Positions 25,001 through 35,400 of a DNA stretch of 64,000 nt are shown piece after piece. Origin of the DNA: Salticus scenicus (Eukaryota; Arthropoda; Arachnida; Araneae; Salticidae). The DNA is taken from NCBI GenBank assembly GCA_963930645.1, contig OZ005650.1, positions 234,078,188 to 234,142,187 of the forward strand. The letters run 5' to 3'. The stretch's first letter is position 1, and each line of letters begins with the position of its first letter. The notes under the pieces are model-generated. The model had not been told where the DNA came from and searched no databases. It saw only the letters and a list, made by a program, of their open reading frames with translations. The position numbers were made by a program, and so were the translations under genes.

Positions 25001-26340
25001 GGTATAGAAATGGGAAGTTTTATTTTCATATCTTTATTAATTAGAGGAAAACTAATCAAAAATTCGAAAATCTTACTTCGATGTGCACAATGACCCTTCG
25101 GAGGTCACCTTTGTGTTAAATCACGTGACTGTCCGAGCTACCGTTTTCGAGAACAGTGAAATATACACATATATTTACAAATATTGCTCACTTAATAGTA
25201 TAAGATATAAATTATAAAACAACTGTACACTAATGGTGGCTGTTGCACGTAAAATATGCGTGAGCCGCAATGTCCTCATGTATCCATCCAAATTATACCT
25301 CTGGGATGTCACCGAAGCGAGGAAGCAATCCCGTTTGTGAAAGATCAAAATTGTGATGGCCTATCTCCGGACTACTCTTAGTGGTGCGTCCCAGACCGTC
25401 GCCAACTACCCATTGATCCGTACCAGTGCGACATTAAAGTCAAATACCCAACTATCTATGTCTTTTTTGGCGTTACATTAAAACAATATTTTTAATTTAA
25501 TTTATTATTAAACACTAAACACTTTTAACAGACATTTCACCACGGATGTTTAAAATCATTTATGAGCCCTTTTGTGTTTAATATTTTAGATTTATATAAG
25601 TCATGATTTAAAGTAATTTTAATGAATCAATTAATAGGTATCCGAACTTAAATAATATTTAGATTTTTGCTTAGAAAATTAAACTATAAGAAGTAATTTA
25701 AGTGACGTTTTAGTAAGGACACTTAATTCCAAGTATGTTTGTTGAATCAGAGATTAAAAAAGATTTGAAATTTAGAAAATAAGTGTTATAATAAATTAAA
25801 TCTGATTTTTCATCTGAAGTATGACAAATATTTTATAGATCATTTCTTAAACAAGAGTAATTTATACTTCTATTTTATAATTGGAGTATCAATGAAATGA
25901 AGATCGTTATAAATATAAAAACATTCCTAAAATATATTGTAATAAAAGGGAATTTAATAAGCCAAAATATGTGTGTGTATAAAATGCCATATGTTGACAC
26001 GAGAGAATATATGAAAACGAATAAGAAAGAGAAACAGTTAAAAGTAGAAAAAAACATTTTTTTTTTTTTTTAAATAAATGCCTTACAGTAGAAGCTCAAT
26101 AAAATCGTCATTAAAAATTAGGATAAAAATTAAGTGGTGGTGCATCCATGCATGTATAGCGTTGCAATACTATTAATTATTAATTCTATTAATATCTATT
26201 AATTATTAATTTCATTAATAATAATATATTCTTATTCTTATTTTGAGCAATAAACATTTATAAACTTAACTGGAACTTGAATGAAAAAAGCAAAGAAATA
26301 TTTCGAATTATTGGCGGAAATCAATTTATGACTAAAATTG
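25001..26340. other. AT-rich spacer with a GC-richer segment
   Basis: The part 25100-25450 is less AT-rich and resembles untranslated or LTR-like DNA, but I found no matching second copy in this window and no frame. The rest is AT-rich with stops in all frames. Confidence 0.4.
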
Positions 26341-26361
26341 TGTGAAAAAAAATATTTAAAG

Positions 26362-26469
26362 GGGACTAATGTGCAAGTTGTACCTGACGGGACTAAAGTG
26401 AAAGTTGTACCTCAAGGGACTACTGTGAAAGTTGTACCTCACGGGACTAATGTGCAAGTTGCACCGAAC
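26362..26469 (+). repeat. Tandem repeat, 27-bp unit, four copies
   Basis: Four consecutive 27-bp units start GGGACTA and contain GTG(C/A)AAGTTGTACC. Because 27 is a multiple of three, one frame stays open and would read GTxVxVVPx four times (26332-26505), but it has no ATG and no other coding feature. Confidence 0.9.
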
Positions 26470-26589
26470 GAACAAACTATTTCTTTCAACGAAAATGCCT
26501 ACTAACCCTGGACGATAGGTCTAATATATCGTATCATATTATATATCGTATTTATCGTAATAAATCTCAATACTTATTTCGCTTCCTTC

Positions 26590-27031
26590 TTCGACTCGTT
26601 TTAATACGCATTTTTTATATGCATGAGCAGCCCCCGGAAAACAAAAACATTAAATCATTACATTCATTTTTTTACTTATTTTTATTTCATATTATTTCAC
26701 GCGCCCTTTTTATTTCCTAATTCAAAATTATTAAAAAAAACTTTTTCGATATCGCTTGTAACGATACTGATTATTATTAATTTTCTTTTCTTTTTCTTTC
26801 AATAATAATAATAATAATAATAAAGATTATGATGAAATTCTGGCAAAAGCAGAATTTAGTTTAGGACGGAGGACTATTAGTTTCTTTTCTTTTTTTTTTT
26901 TCAAATTATAACATCGCTTTCAAATTATTCAATTATATTTTCGATAAATTTTAGATTTCGACAAATGTCCAACTATCGAAATCGGCAACGCAAAAATCCC
27001 AGATTGAGACTAATAGGCCCTCAGTCCTAAA
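26590..27031 (-). repeat. Dispersed repeat R, copy 2
   Basis: This is the inverted partner of 1842-2330. The inner part is bounded by AGGACGGAGGACTATTAGT (about 26862) and ACTAATAGGCCCTCAGTCCT (about 27012-27031), which are complementary, giving a structure of about 170 bp with terminal inverted repeats. Homology continues to the left through CTGGCAAAAGCAGAATTTAG and ACTTTTTCGATAT. Confidence 0.55.
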
Positions 27032-27360
27032 AAAAGAAGAAGAAGAAAAAAAAAAAAAAAGGTTTGAACATTTTACAAGCACATATTTCATAATGTATCA
27101 TTATCAGTGAAAGGCATTGTAGAATTTCGGTTCTAGGAAAAACGTGCCCGGAAAAGTTCTTCCCCACAAAACATCTCCTGAAAAGAACGTCCCCTGGAAA
27201 AGACATCCCTCGAAAAAAATGTCCGCTTTAGAAAACGTCTTCGGAAATAAAAGTCAACAAAGGAAAAAACGTCGAAAAGATATAAATTACGAAATTTACA
27301 CTTATATCTTGTTAGCTTAAATTATTCACGAAGTTTATTTAATATTTAAAATTAAAAGCG

Positions 27361-27365
<5 letters not shown>

Positions 27366-27413
<48 letters not shown>
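27366..27413. repeat. (TA)n microsatellite
   Basis: TA run of about 24 units within the left arm of the foldback element. The right arm lacks an equivalent expansion at the mirrored position. Confidence 0.95.
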
Positions 27414-27415
<2 letters not shown>

Positions 27416-28038
27416 GAGTATGATCACAACAAAACTTTCTTCTGTATCTTATTATATAATAGCGATTAACATGCACAAACATTGGTGCTAACTTTTCAAA
27501 ATTTCATTGGGGGCGCAATCGGTTTTTTTTTTTTTTTTTTTTTTCGAGAGAAAATGCTTTGTTCTCTCTTTCTGCCCCGCTCTTCCTTTGTTTTGTAATC
27601 AAGTTTTTGTTGATACAAATTTAATGCTTTTTTCTTTCTTTTTTTTTAAAATAATTTTTTTTTATAAAAGATAAAGAGAAATATTTTCTGTTCTGGGTGC
27701 TCTGCTGTGTTCTTTAGGACAATGCCAAATGAATGATTGTTACCATTTAAAAGGAAATGGTTTGATTGGAAAATATTTCAGAAAAGTAATTTTATTTTGT
27801 GTCCCAAAATATAAGACGGAAAGTTAATAATACAATGAAGAATACAAGAAATCCCAAATCTAAAATTTTAATCCCCAAATTTGCATACAATATATTAGCT
27901 CTAACTTTAACTTGTAAAATCTACTTACAACAATTTAACACAGAGTCCTCTGTTACGGAACAACTTCACTTTACTCCAGAAGAAGAAAAAAAGGGAACAG
28001 AATACATTTAGAATGCATTTAATTAAAATTATAATCCA

Positions 28039-28043
<5 letters not shown>

Positions 28044-28092
<49 letters not shown>
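28044..28092. repeat. (TA)n microsatellite
   Basis: TA run of about 24 units in the loop of the foldback element. Confidence 0.95.
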
Positions 28093-28093
<1 letters not shown>

Positions 28094-28406
28094 CACTTAA
28101 TATTCGTGGTCCACATTGTGCTGGAATTTAATAATTTGTATGTTTGATTTTCTCTTAAGAAAGGTTGATATAGATTAAAAGAAGAACAAATGGCAAACAC
28201 AAAAAATGGAAAAACCTGTAACATTTTTTAGAGTCTAAATAATTAAATACAATAGTTCAGCCGGTGATAAAATTGGGTCACGAGAGTAGCTTGAAAATTG
28301 CGATGTACAAGGGCATATTTAATACTTTGAAAATTTTTAGTTCAATTTTGCGTAAGGGTACAATATTCTTTAATTATTGTTGCACAAGCATAGCTTGCAT
28401 GTATTG

Positions 28407-28410
<4 letters not shown>

Positions 28411-28441
<31 letters not shown>
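28411..28441. repeat. Poly(T) tract
   Basis: Thirty-one consecutive T in the loop of the foldback element. Confidence 0.95.
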
Positions 28442-28442
<1 letters not shown>

Positions 28443-29715
28443 TTACCAAATTTTATTTATTTATTTGATTATTTTTGTAATTTGTAGAAATTTTCTGTGA
28501 TTAAACAACGAATTGCTGATAGTGTACTAATAAAAACATACCGTATTATTTTTTTAAATAGGGGTTCCTTCAAATATTTTGCGCGAGGGCATCTCCCAAC
28601 TTGTTAGCACCGCTAATCATACAGAACTTTCCTATTAAAAAATAATTATGTATATCATTTACAATTCCGTTTTAGTGAGTCGCATATGAAATAACTTGAT
28701 TTACATAATGATCTACACTCAGTATGTCTTTGAACTGTACTTTAATAAACTAAAACTGTTACAAATGGAAAGAAATTTATGCATGTAATTTAAACTTATT
28801 ACATTATAATATACGTGGAAAAAATGTACGCATCATTATGCATAAATTTAACAGGATTATAAAAAACAATTCCAGCACAACACAGACAGTGAACATTATT
28901 ATTATTATTATTATTATTTTAATTACGTTTTGGGTTTAAAATTTTTATAATGCATATTAAATGCATATTATTCATTTTTACTTTCGCTTCTGGAGCAAAT
29001 CGAATCTATTTGGTAGCCAAGGGCTAGGTGGTAAATTGTCGTGGTAAATAGATCTTAGGAGTTAAATTTAGAGCTAATATATTGTATGAAAATTCGAGGA
29101 CTAAACTTTAGAATTTAGGATTTCGTATTCTTCTCTGTATTATTCATTTCTCGTATTAGATTTTGGGACACAAAACAAAATTACTGTTATGAAATATTTT
29201 CCAATCAAACCAATTTCTTTTAAGCTGTAACAATTCTTCACTTGACGTTGACCTAAAGAACGCAGAAGACTACCCGGAATGGGAAATGTTACTTCTTATC
29301 TTTAATATAAATTTTATTAAAAAAATTAAATTCGAATCAAGAAAAAATTGTCTGTATAGTAAAGGAAGAGGGGAAAAGGAGGTGGAACAAACCCTTGTCT
29401 CTCAGGAAAAAGAAAAATCGGCTGTGCACCCAATGAAATATTGAAAAGTTAGCGACTTTGTTTGTGCATGTTAACCGCTGTTATATAAAATGATAGAGAA
29501 AAAAGTTTTGTAATGTCTAAAGCATATATATATATATTTTTTTTTTTTTTAACAATTTTTAATAATAATTAAAGTAGTAATTTAATGTACAAGATATGAG
29601 TGAAAAATTTCGAAAATTTCGGAATTTATTTCTAGGGACATTTCTTCCGGGGCACATTTTTTCCAGGGGTCGTTTTTTCCGGGGATGATTTTTCCTGGTT
29701 CTAATTTCTTCGATA

Positions 29716-31099
29716 TTACATACGTTTAAAGCAAAAAGACTAAAATGTGTGTGTGTGCCCATTGCTTGTTTCTAGCTGATAAACTTTCTATAGGACTCCT
29801 CATATAAAAAATGTAGGCATGTAGGGAATTCGGGGTTATTTTTGACAGCGTCAAACAGTGACATGTAAGTGCGTGTCTTAATTATTCGACCCCATAAACA
29901 AGCAATCTTATGCGTCGCAGTCAGCTGTTTGAAATTGGAAATTTTTCGTCGCCTATTACTTTTATTAAGGGCAGTTATAAGGTTTCACCATTTAAGAAGC
30001 AAACATTATGGAATACATTAGAATAATTTGTCTCAGCATGAAAATTAAGAATGCTAATATTTTAAGCTTTTATTCTACTTCCATTTTCTTTCGAGACAAA
30101 ATCTTATGAAATTATACCCTTAGTAATAAATAAAGTTCAAAATAGCTTACGTACGGCTAAGCTGTTACAACCGCTAAGGAGGTCATTTACTTCAACATTA
30201 GTTTTACTTCAGATATTTTTATTCAAAAACATTATGGGAAATTAAAACAGAGAAACTGAAATAGCTAAAGCGATGTTGTAAGGATATGAGAGTTTTATTG
30301 GAATAAGGAAAGTACAGTTAAAGTAACTTACTATATCTAAAGTAAAGCCCAGGAAGTTTTGAAAATAAATAAAATGTCCCTTCTTAAATACATAAATAAA
30401 ACGAAGACTGTTCCATAAATGAGTATATTCAAATGAGACATAAAATATCTTAAATGATATTTAAATGTGAGCAAAATATGGAACTGTGTTGATATACCAA
30501 GCAACGACAAAATTTATTTTATGGCATTGCTGCCTGTACATTATGCATCTTCTATGTACTGTATTTATCTATGATTTATTAAATTATTAATATATATTCA
30601 TATATATATCCGTGTGCAGTAAACAGAAAAAAATATTCAAGTAAGATTTCGTTCCACTTCCAATTGATGATTTAATATAAACGTTTTTATAGACAAAGAC
30701 ATTCTGGGTTCACCATAACTGATATAATATTTTCATTCAGTATAATAGCGTTAATAAACAGGCTAAAACTGAAACAGAAAAAAATAAAGTTGAATCTTTT
30801 TTTTTTCTTTTTCTTTTTCTTACTTTTAAGCATGAAATTTAAAGGATACCTTTCATAGAACGGAACAGCTTTTAGAAAAGAGAAATGTTGATAAACTAGA
30901 TAAATCTATTTCAATAAATTTAACCTATGCATTGGTAATAAGCCCAATCTAATTAGGACGTCTTCCAATGATAGAGAGACATGAAACCAAGGTCTCAGAT
31001 TGTAAATGCTGAAAACTGACATTTTAAGAAGCATTCCATGGGCAAACACTATAAAATAAGTAGTTTTATGTATTCAAATTTATATTATTTGTATATAAA
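29716..31099. other. AT-rich spacer
   Basis: No gene, tandem array or inverted repeat recognised. Confidence 0.5.
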
Positions 31100-31344
31100 T
31101 ACAGGGTGATCCAAAAGTCAGGACCAACTTTAAAATTGAATAATTCGAAAACGAATCAAGATACAAAGATACGGTTTGCACCAAACGAATGGAAAAGAAG
31201 CCGGGTTTTTTGTGGCAACGAAAAAAAAAATGGTTCTGTTGGCGACCATTCATGGTTCTGTTGGCGCTGTCGTATTTCTGATGTAGGATTATGCAAAGCA
31301 ACAAACGATATAAAAAGGAACAACTACAGCAGGTAATGGTAGTC

Positions 31345-31610
31345 GAAGCTTATATGCATCGAAATATCTCATTCTCAGTCGCTACTTTAATCACGTATGG
31401 CCTTTAAGATCTCCCGATCTGACACCCTGTGACTTTTAGCTGTGTGGATTCTTGGAATCAAAAGTGTACCGCGACCAACCGGCATCACTAGCAGCACTGA
31501 AAGATGCCATCCGCCAAAATGTTTCTGCCATAACGCAAGAAATGCTACTAAATGCTGTGAACGATGTGGTGAATCATCTCACAGCTGTACATCTGAATGA
31601 TGGACATTGA
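31345..31610 (+). pseudogene. C-terminal transposase fragment of the deleted rosa-like element
   Basis: The plus strand encodes HVWPLRSPDLTPCDF, a stop where an aromatic residue is usual, then LCGFLESKVYRDQPASLAAL and KDAIRQNVSAITQEML, ending at LNDGH with TGA at about 31608-31610. The SPDLTPCDF block carries the third catalytic Asp and resembles the SPLDFFLWGFLKE region of the remnant at 3.3-4.1 kb. The two upstream catalytic Asp blocks and the DNA-binding domain are gone, probably by internal deletion near 31250-31340. Such a copy could only be moved by a transposase from elsewhere. Confidence 0.8.
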
Positions 31611-31857
31611 ACAGTTACTGTAGTAGTACTAATTAACTGTAATTAAGCTGACTTGTAAGTTGTCAACATTTTTTTTTTCATTTGTAAATCATCTTTTAGT
31701 GAAATAAAACCCTATAGCACCATCTGTTGGTCGCCAACAGAACTAATTTTTTTCCTTTGCCACACAAAACCCGGTTTCTTTTTCCTCCATTTGGTGTAAA
31801 CCGTATCTTTGTATCTTGATTCGTTTTCGAATTATTCAATTTTAAAGTTGGTCCTGA

Positions 31858-31865
31858 CTTTTGGA
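31858..31865. repeat. Target site duplication of the hAT element, left copy
   Basis: CTTTTGGA, identical to 40709-40716. It lies inside the 3' terminal repeat of the rosa-like element. Confidence 0.93.
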
Positions 31866-32457
31866 CAGTGTTGTGCAAGTTCACGAAAAAAACGAACTAG
31901 TTCAAACTCAAGTTCATCGTGTAAAAAACGAGTTAGTTCGCGCTCAAACTCATGTCTGAAAGAAATGAACGCGCTCAGTTCAAGTTGATTTTTAAAAACG
32001 AGCGAAGTTCATTAAAAGTTCATTTTTACGTTTTTTTTCCCTCCTTTTCTAAATAGATCTTATTCTTTATGAGCACTTTTATAGGTAATGTACATTTTTT
32101 TAAATTACCAATTACAATGACCATTCTTAAATTAATGCTTAATTAAACTTATAACTCTTAATTATAACTTATTAATTTAATTGTAAGTAAAAATTTATTT
32201 AACGGACACGTTTGAATAGTGGACTCACTGTTTTTCTGCGGTTTTTTATTCTCAAATTTCCAATACGTTTGTTAATGCGCATAAGGAGAAAAATTCCATC
32301 ATTTAGAGGTTCCTTTGATTTGAGCGTAACATTTATATTTTAAATAGTGTAATGGTTTGACTTAATTAGTCTTTATTTGATTGCACCACAGTCAATGTCG
32401 GCTTTGAGTTTTTGGATAAATCATTAGAAAATTTCGCTTGCTATTTAGCGTACTATA

Positions 32458-32571
32458 CTGTAAAAAAATAACTATTACCAGCTGCAAGAAACTCTCTGTG
32501 ATTGGAAAAAATAAATTTTCTCCAATCACAGAGAATTTCTTGCAGCTGGTAGTAGTTATTTTTTTTTACAG
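32458..32571. mobile_element. Hairpin MITE inside the hAT element
   Basis: The 114-bp sequence folds on itself. CTGTAAAAAAATAACTATTA at the left matches, with few mismatches, the complement of TAGTAGTTATTTTTTTTTAC plus AG at the right. The arms continue through CCAGCTGCAAGAAA and TCTGTGATTGGA to a 15-base loop at 32506-32520. TA dinucleotides flank it (456-457 on the left, TGTA on the right). It has no coding capacity. The ends and TA context suggest a Tc1-mariner-related MITE. Confidence 0.8.
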
Positions 32572-33079
32572 TGTATAAAGGAATAAGCATGTATTTTATA
32601 TAAAGTGTGCAAAAATAAAATTAAAAAAAATTCAAAACCAAGTAGGTTTTGGCATTTTTTCATTTGGGGACCGCCATTTAACGATTTATCATACTTAATC
32701 TTCATCCATGGTCCCTAAGACAAACCACTAAATTGTGTTCAAAATATTTAGCTAATTCAAAAGGAAACTCAAAACATAATTAAAATGTTAATAATAAATT
32801 TAAACAATATATAATTTAATAATAAATAACTTATTAAATAGAAAATAACTGTTAAATTCACAAAGGGTGCATAAATTGCCCATGGAAAGAAAAATCTCAA
32901 AGTGTTTAGTCGTCCGTTTATACGAGCGTATAATAAGAAAGTACAGTTTTTTTAAGCAAATGAAGACATGAAATAGACTAGTTTAAGTAAAAATATTAAT
33001 AATAAAAATACAAAATACTGATTGCAGTATCATTCAATTGGATACATTTTCACACATTTCATCATTGATATTTGTTATT

Positions 33080-33340
33080 TACATTTAATAACAGATTTTT
33101 TTCGAAATTTTCATCTGAGAGATTTATTCTTCTCGTTCCAAAAACCTCGGCACCAGCACTGAACAGTCTTTTAACAGAAGCATTTGATGGCAAAATTGTG
33201 TTGTATTAAATAAATAGTTTTTTTTTTTTTTTTTTTCATTATTGCCAAAAGCAAATTGCGTTACTTTCCCGTAGCAGGGATCTTTTAGAAAATCTCGCAC
33301 CTCTTGTGCAGGAGAAATTTCCTGTGATAACTTTTTTTGG
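33080..33340 (-). pseudogene. hAT transposase C-terminal dimerisation domain
   Basis: On the minus strand PAQEVRDFLKDPCYGKVTQF (about 33255-33315) is followed, after a frameshift near 33190, by LPSNASVKRLFSAGAEVFG and then TRRINLSDENFEKN (about 33090-33185). The second part is the most conserved block of hAT transposases (hATC domain), which mediates multimerisation and includes the last catalytic region. Upstream in the gene the sequence runs into a (TC)(TA) microsatellite at 33359-33474. I could not identify the BED zinc finger or the first catalytic Asp. The gene is on the minus strand relative to this window. Confidence 0.88.
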
Positions 33341-33357
33341 AAAAAGAAGTCATCATC

Positions 33358-33477
<120 letters not shown>

Positions 33478-33479
33478 GT

Positions 33480-34735
33480 TATCAATCCATGCATTATTTT
33501 TCATGACCCATCATACCATAGGTAAGATGATTTCAATTAGTCAGAAAAATTTTCATCCTCGGTTTTTTAACATTTCTACACGTTTTGAGATGTGCGGAAT
33601 CTGAAAATCATGAAACTGATATGGCTATCATCTGCTAGTTCATTTGTGTTTTAGATAATTAATTTGCGTACATGACATAACAAGAACAATAAAAATATTT
33701 TAAGAAATTAAAAACTTCTTATACAATAAGAAATGGAAAACTAATAAAGTTTTATTGGTATTTATAAATTCTCGATCATTTCTTCTATCCAGTTTATTCG
33801 TTTACTTTATACGCATTACTCAGAAATCTAAAGTTCTTAGTTCAGAGATTCATAAAATGTCTACTTATTCGTTCTAGATGAAGGTTGTATAAATATATTT
33901 TTTTCTCAATGTAATTTCTGAAGAGAAAAAATCAGAAACATATTACATTCAAAATGTGATTCTTCTCACTTTTCTATCCTTGTGCTATTTTAAAATTTAT
34001 TTATTATTTTCAATAAATAATAAGCATATTATATTTTATTTTACACTACTATTAAATTATAAATTAAAACTACTTTTGAAATTTTTAAAACTAATAACAT
34101 TACATTTTTAATTGTTAGTTTATATAATATTACATAAATTTATATGCGTAAAAAATAAAACTTGTAAGACTCAAAATTGTTTACTAAAATTTCGATTATA
34201 CATCTTCTCATGCAAATGTTCTTTTATGGATGTGCGGTGAAAAAGGTATATATTATATTACTGAAGAAATATTTCATGCTGTTCTTATTTGTCTTAATTT
34301 TCTAAATAATACCTTTTTATATGCATTTAAACATCCTTTTGCCGAGTTTTTCCTAGAATAAATAGACAGAGGTCCTTTTTTACTACCTGCAAAGAATGCA
34401 AAGTGTTTCCTATGTTATGTTAAGTATAAAATATTAACATAATGCTTTTAAAAATACCGATCATTGACTTTAATGCATCAGAAATGTTTTGCAAGTCCCT
34501 CTACACACATTAATTATACCATTTTCAACACAGAATATGCCATAGGCAACTTGATTAAAATTAGATTCAAGCTATTCAATAAATATTCGCGGAAATTAAA
34601 TCGTGATCATAAAAGTTAGCAGACAAACAAACAGAAAGACGAAATGATGCCATATATTCACTCTAAAATACTCTTAAAAGTTAGTAAAACATAAGACAAA
34701 ACTGAAAAGGAATTTTTGTTTATTTATATTTTTAA
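33480..34735. other. hAT interior, AT-rich, no gene recognised
   Basis: A stretch near 33555-33605 (TTTCTACACGTTTTGAGATG and TGCGGAATC) is similar to 37110-37145, so it is a piece of a dispersed repeat. The rest shows nothing further. Confidence 0.45.
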
Positions 34736-34737
34736 TA

Positions 34738-34830
34738 GATTTTTTCTGGTGACTTTTTCTCCTCGGAACTTTCTATCCGGTGCCTTTTCTTTCCCGGTGA
34801 CTATTTTTCAGTATGACTTTTTTACCGGTG
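34738..34830 (+). repeat. TTTTTCCGGTGxC short tandem motif, copy within hAT
   Basis: Five to six degenerate units of about 15-17 bp: T-rich run, then CC/TC, GGTG, A/C, C. The same motif type ends the foldback element (27130-27250 and 29630-29705) and recurs at 40385-40470. Confidence 0.6.
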
Positions 34831-35159
34831 TTTTTTTTTTTTTTTTCTTCTTCTTCTTCTTTCTTTCTTTCTGGTGATGTCTCATGACATTTTATTTTTT
34901 TATGCCGATCGTAAATTCTTCCCATGACCTCATGTTTATTAAAATATTTTTGATACACTAATATAAGAAACAAAATTAACTAGCATAAATGGACTGAGTT
35001 CCCATTACTTATTTACTTTCAGAAATTTCTATTTCTAATATAGGTCATCCCTCCTATATTCAGAAAAGAAAAGAATTCGGTCGACTTACCGGTATGGTCT
35101 GAAAATAAAATGCCGTACTTGCAAGGGTAACAAGATTCTATAAATTTTCCTTACCCTAA

Positions 35160-35400
35160 TTTACTACAATGTTAATGCAGGGGTTCAGAGTTCAGACCGA
35201 CTGACTGCATGCGTTCCCTAGGTCTGGGTGGAATGCTCTAGGTGGGGATATTTTTAAGTGACCCTTTCTAGCCTGTATTTATACAAGTTTTGGTGAAAAC
35301 CATGGAAAACTCCGAATGGCTTGGTCGACAAGTACAACCAGGAATTGAACCCGGTACTTGTTCACCAGTTTCGAGAGCTGAACCTCTCCGTCAATTTACC
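35160..35400. other. GC-richer segment, possible short interspersed repeat
   Basis: This part of the hAT interior is less AT-rich and ends with CAGGAATTGAACCCGG, whose complement resembles a polymerase III B box. No matching A box was found and no second copy is in this window, so a tRNA-derived SINE is only a weak possibility. Confidence 0.3.

Larger units (their letters stand above)
27121..29715. mobile_element. Foldback element with GGAAAA-motif termini
   Basis: The left arm (about 27121-27840) and right arm (about 29150-29715) are inverted copies. Matching landmarks are GGTTCTAGGAAAAAC at the left end against the complement of TTTTTCCTGGTTCTAA at the right end. Further in are TTAACATGCACAAAC, TTTCATTGGG, the T-rich block with AGATAAAGA, TTCTTTAGG, GGTTTGATTGGAAAATATTT and TTTTGTGTCCCAAAAT. 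The first 130 bp of each arm consist of a degenerate short tandem motif built on GGAAAA and ACGTCC. The central 1.3 kb contains (TA)n, poly(T) and no recognisable gene. There is no protein and I could not define a target duplication. Structure and terminal tandem arrays fit a foldback-type DNA transposon, which is inference. Confidence 0.7.

Noticed and set aside
35335..35355. tRNA or SINE B box (complement of GAATTGAACC)
   Set aside because: A single B-box-like word without an A box, cloverleaf or second copy is not enough for an RNA gene call.
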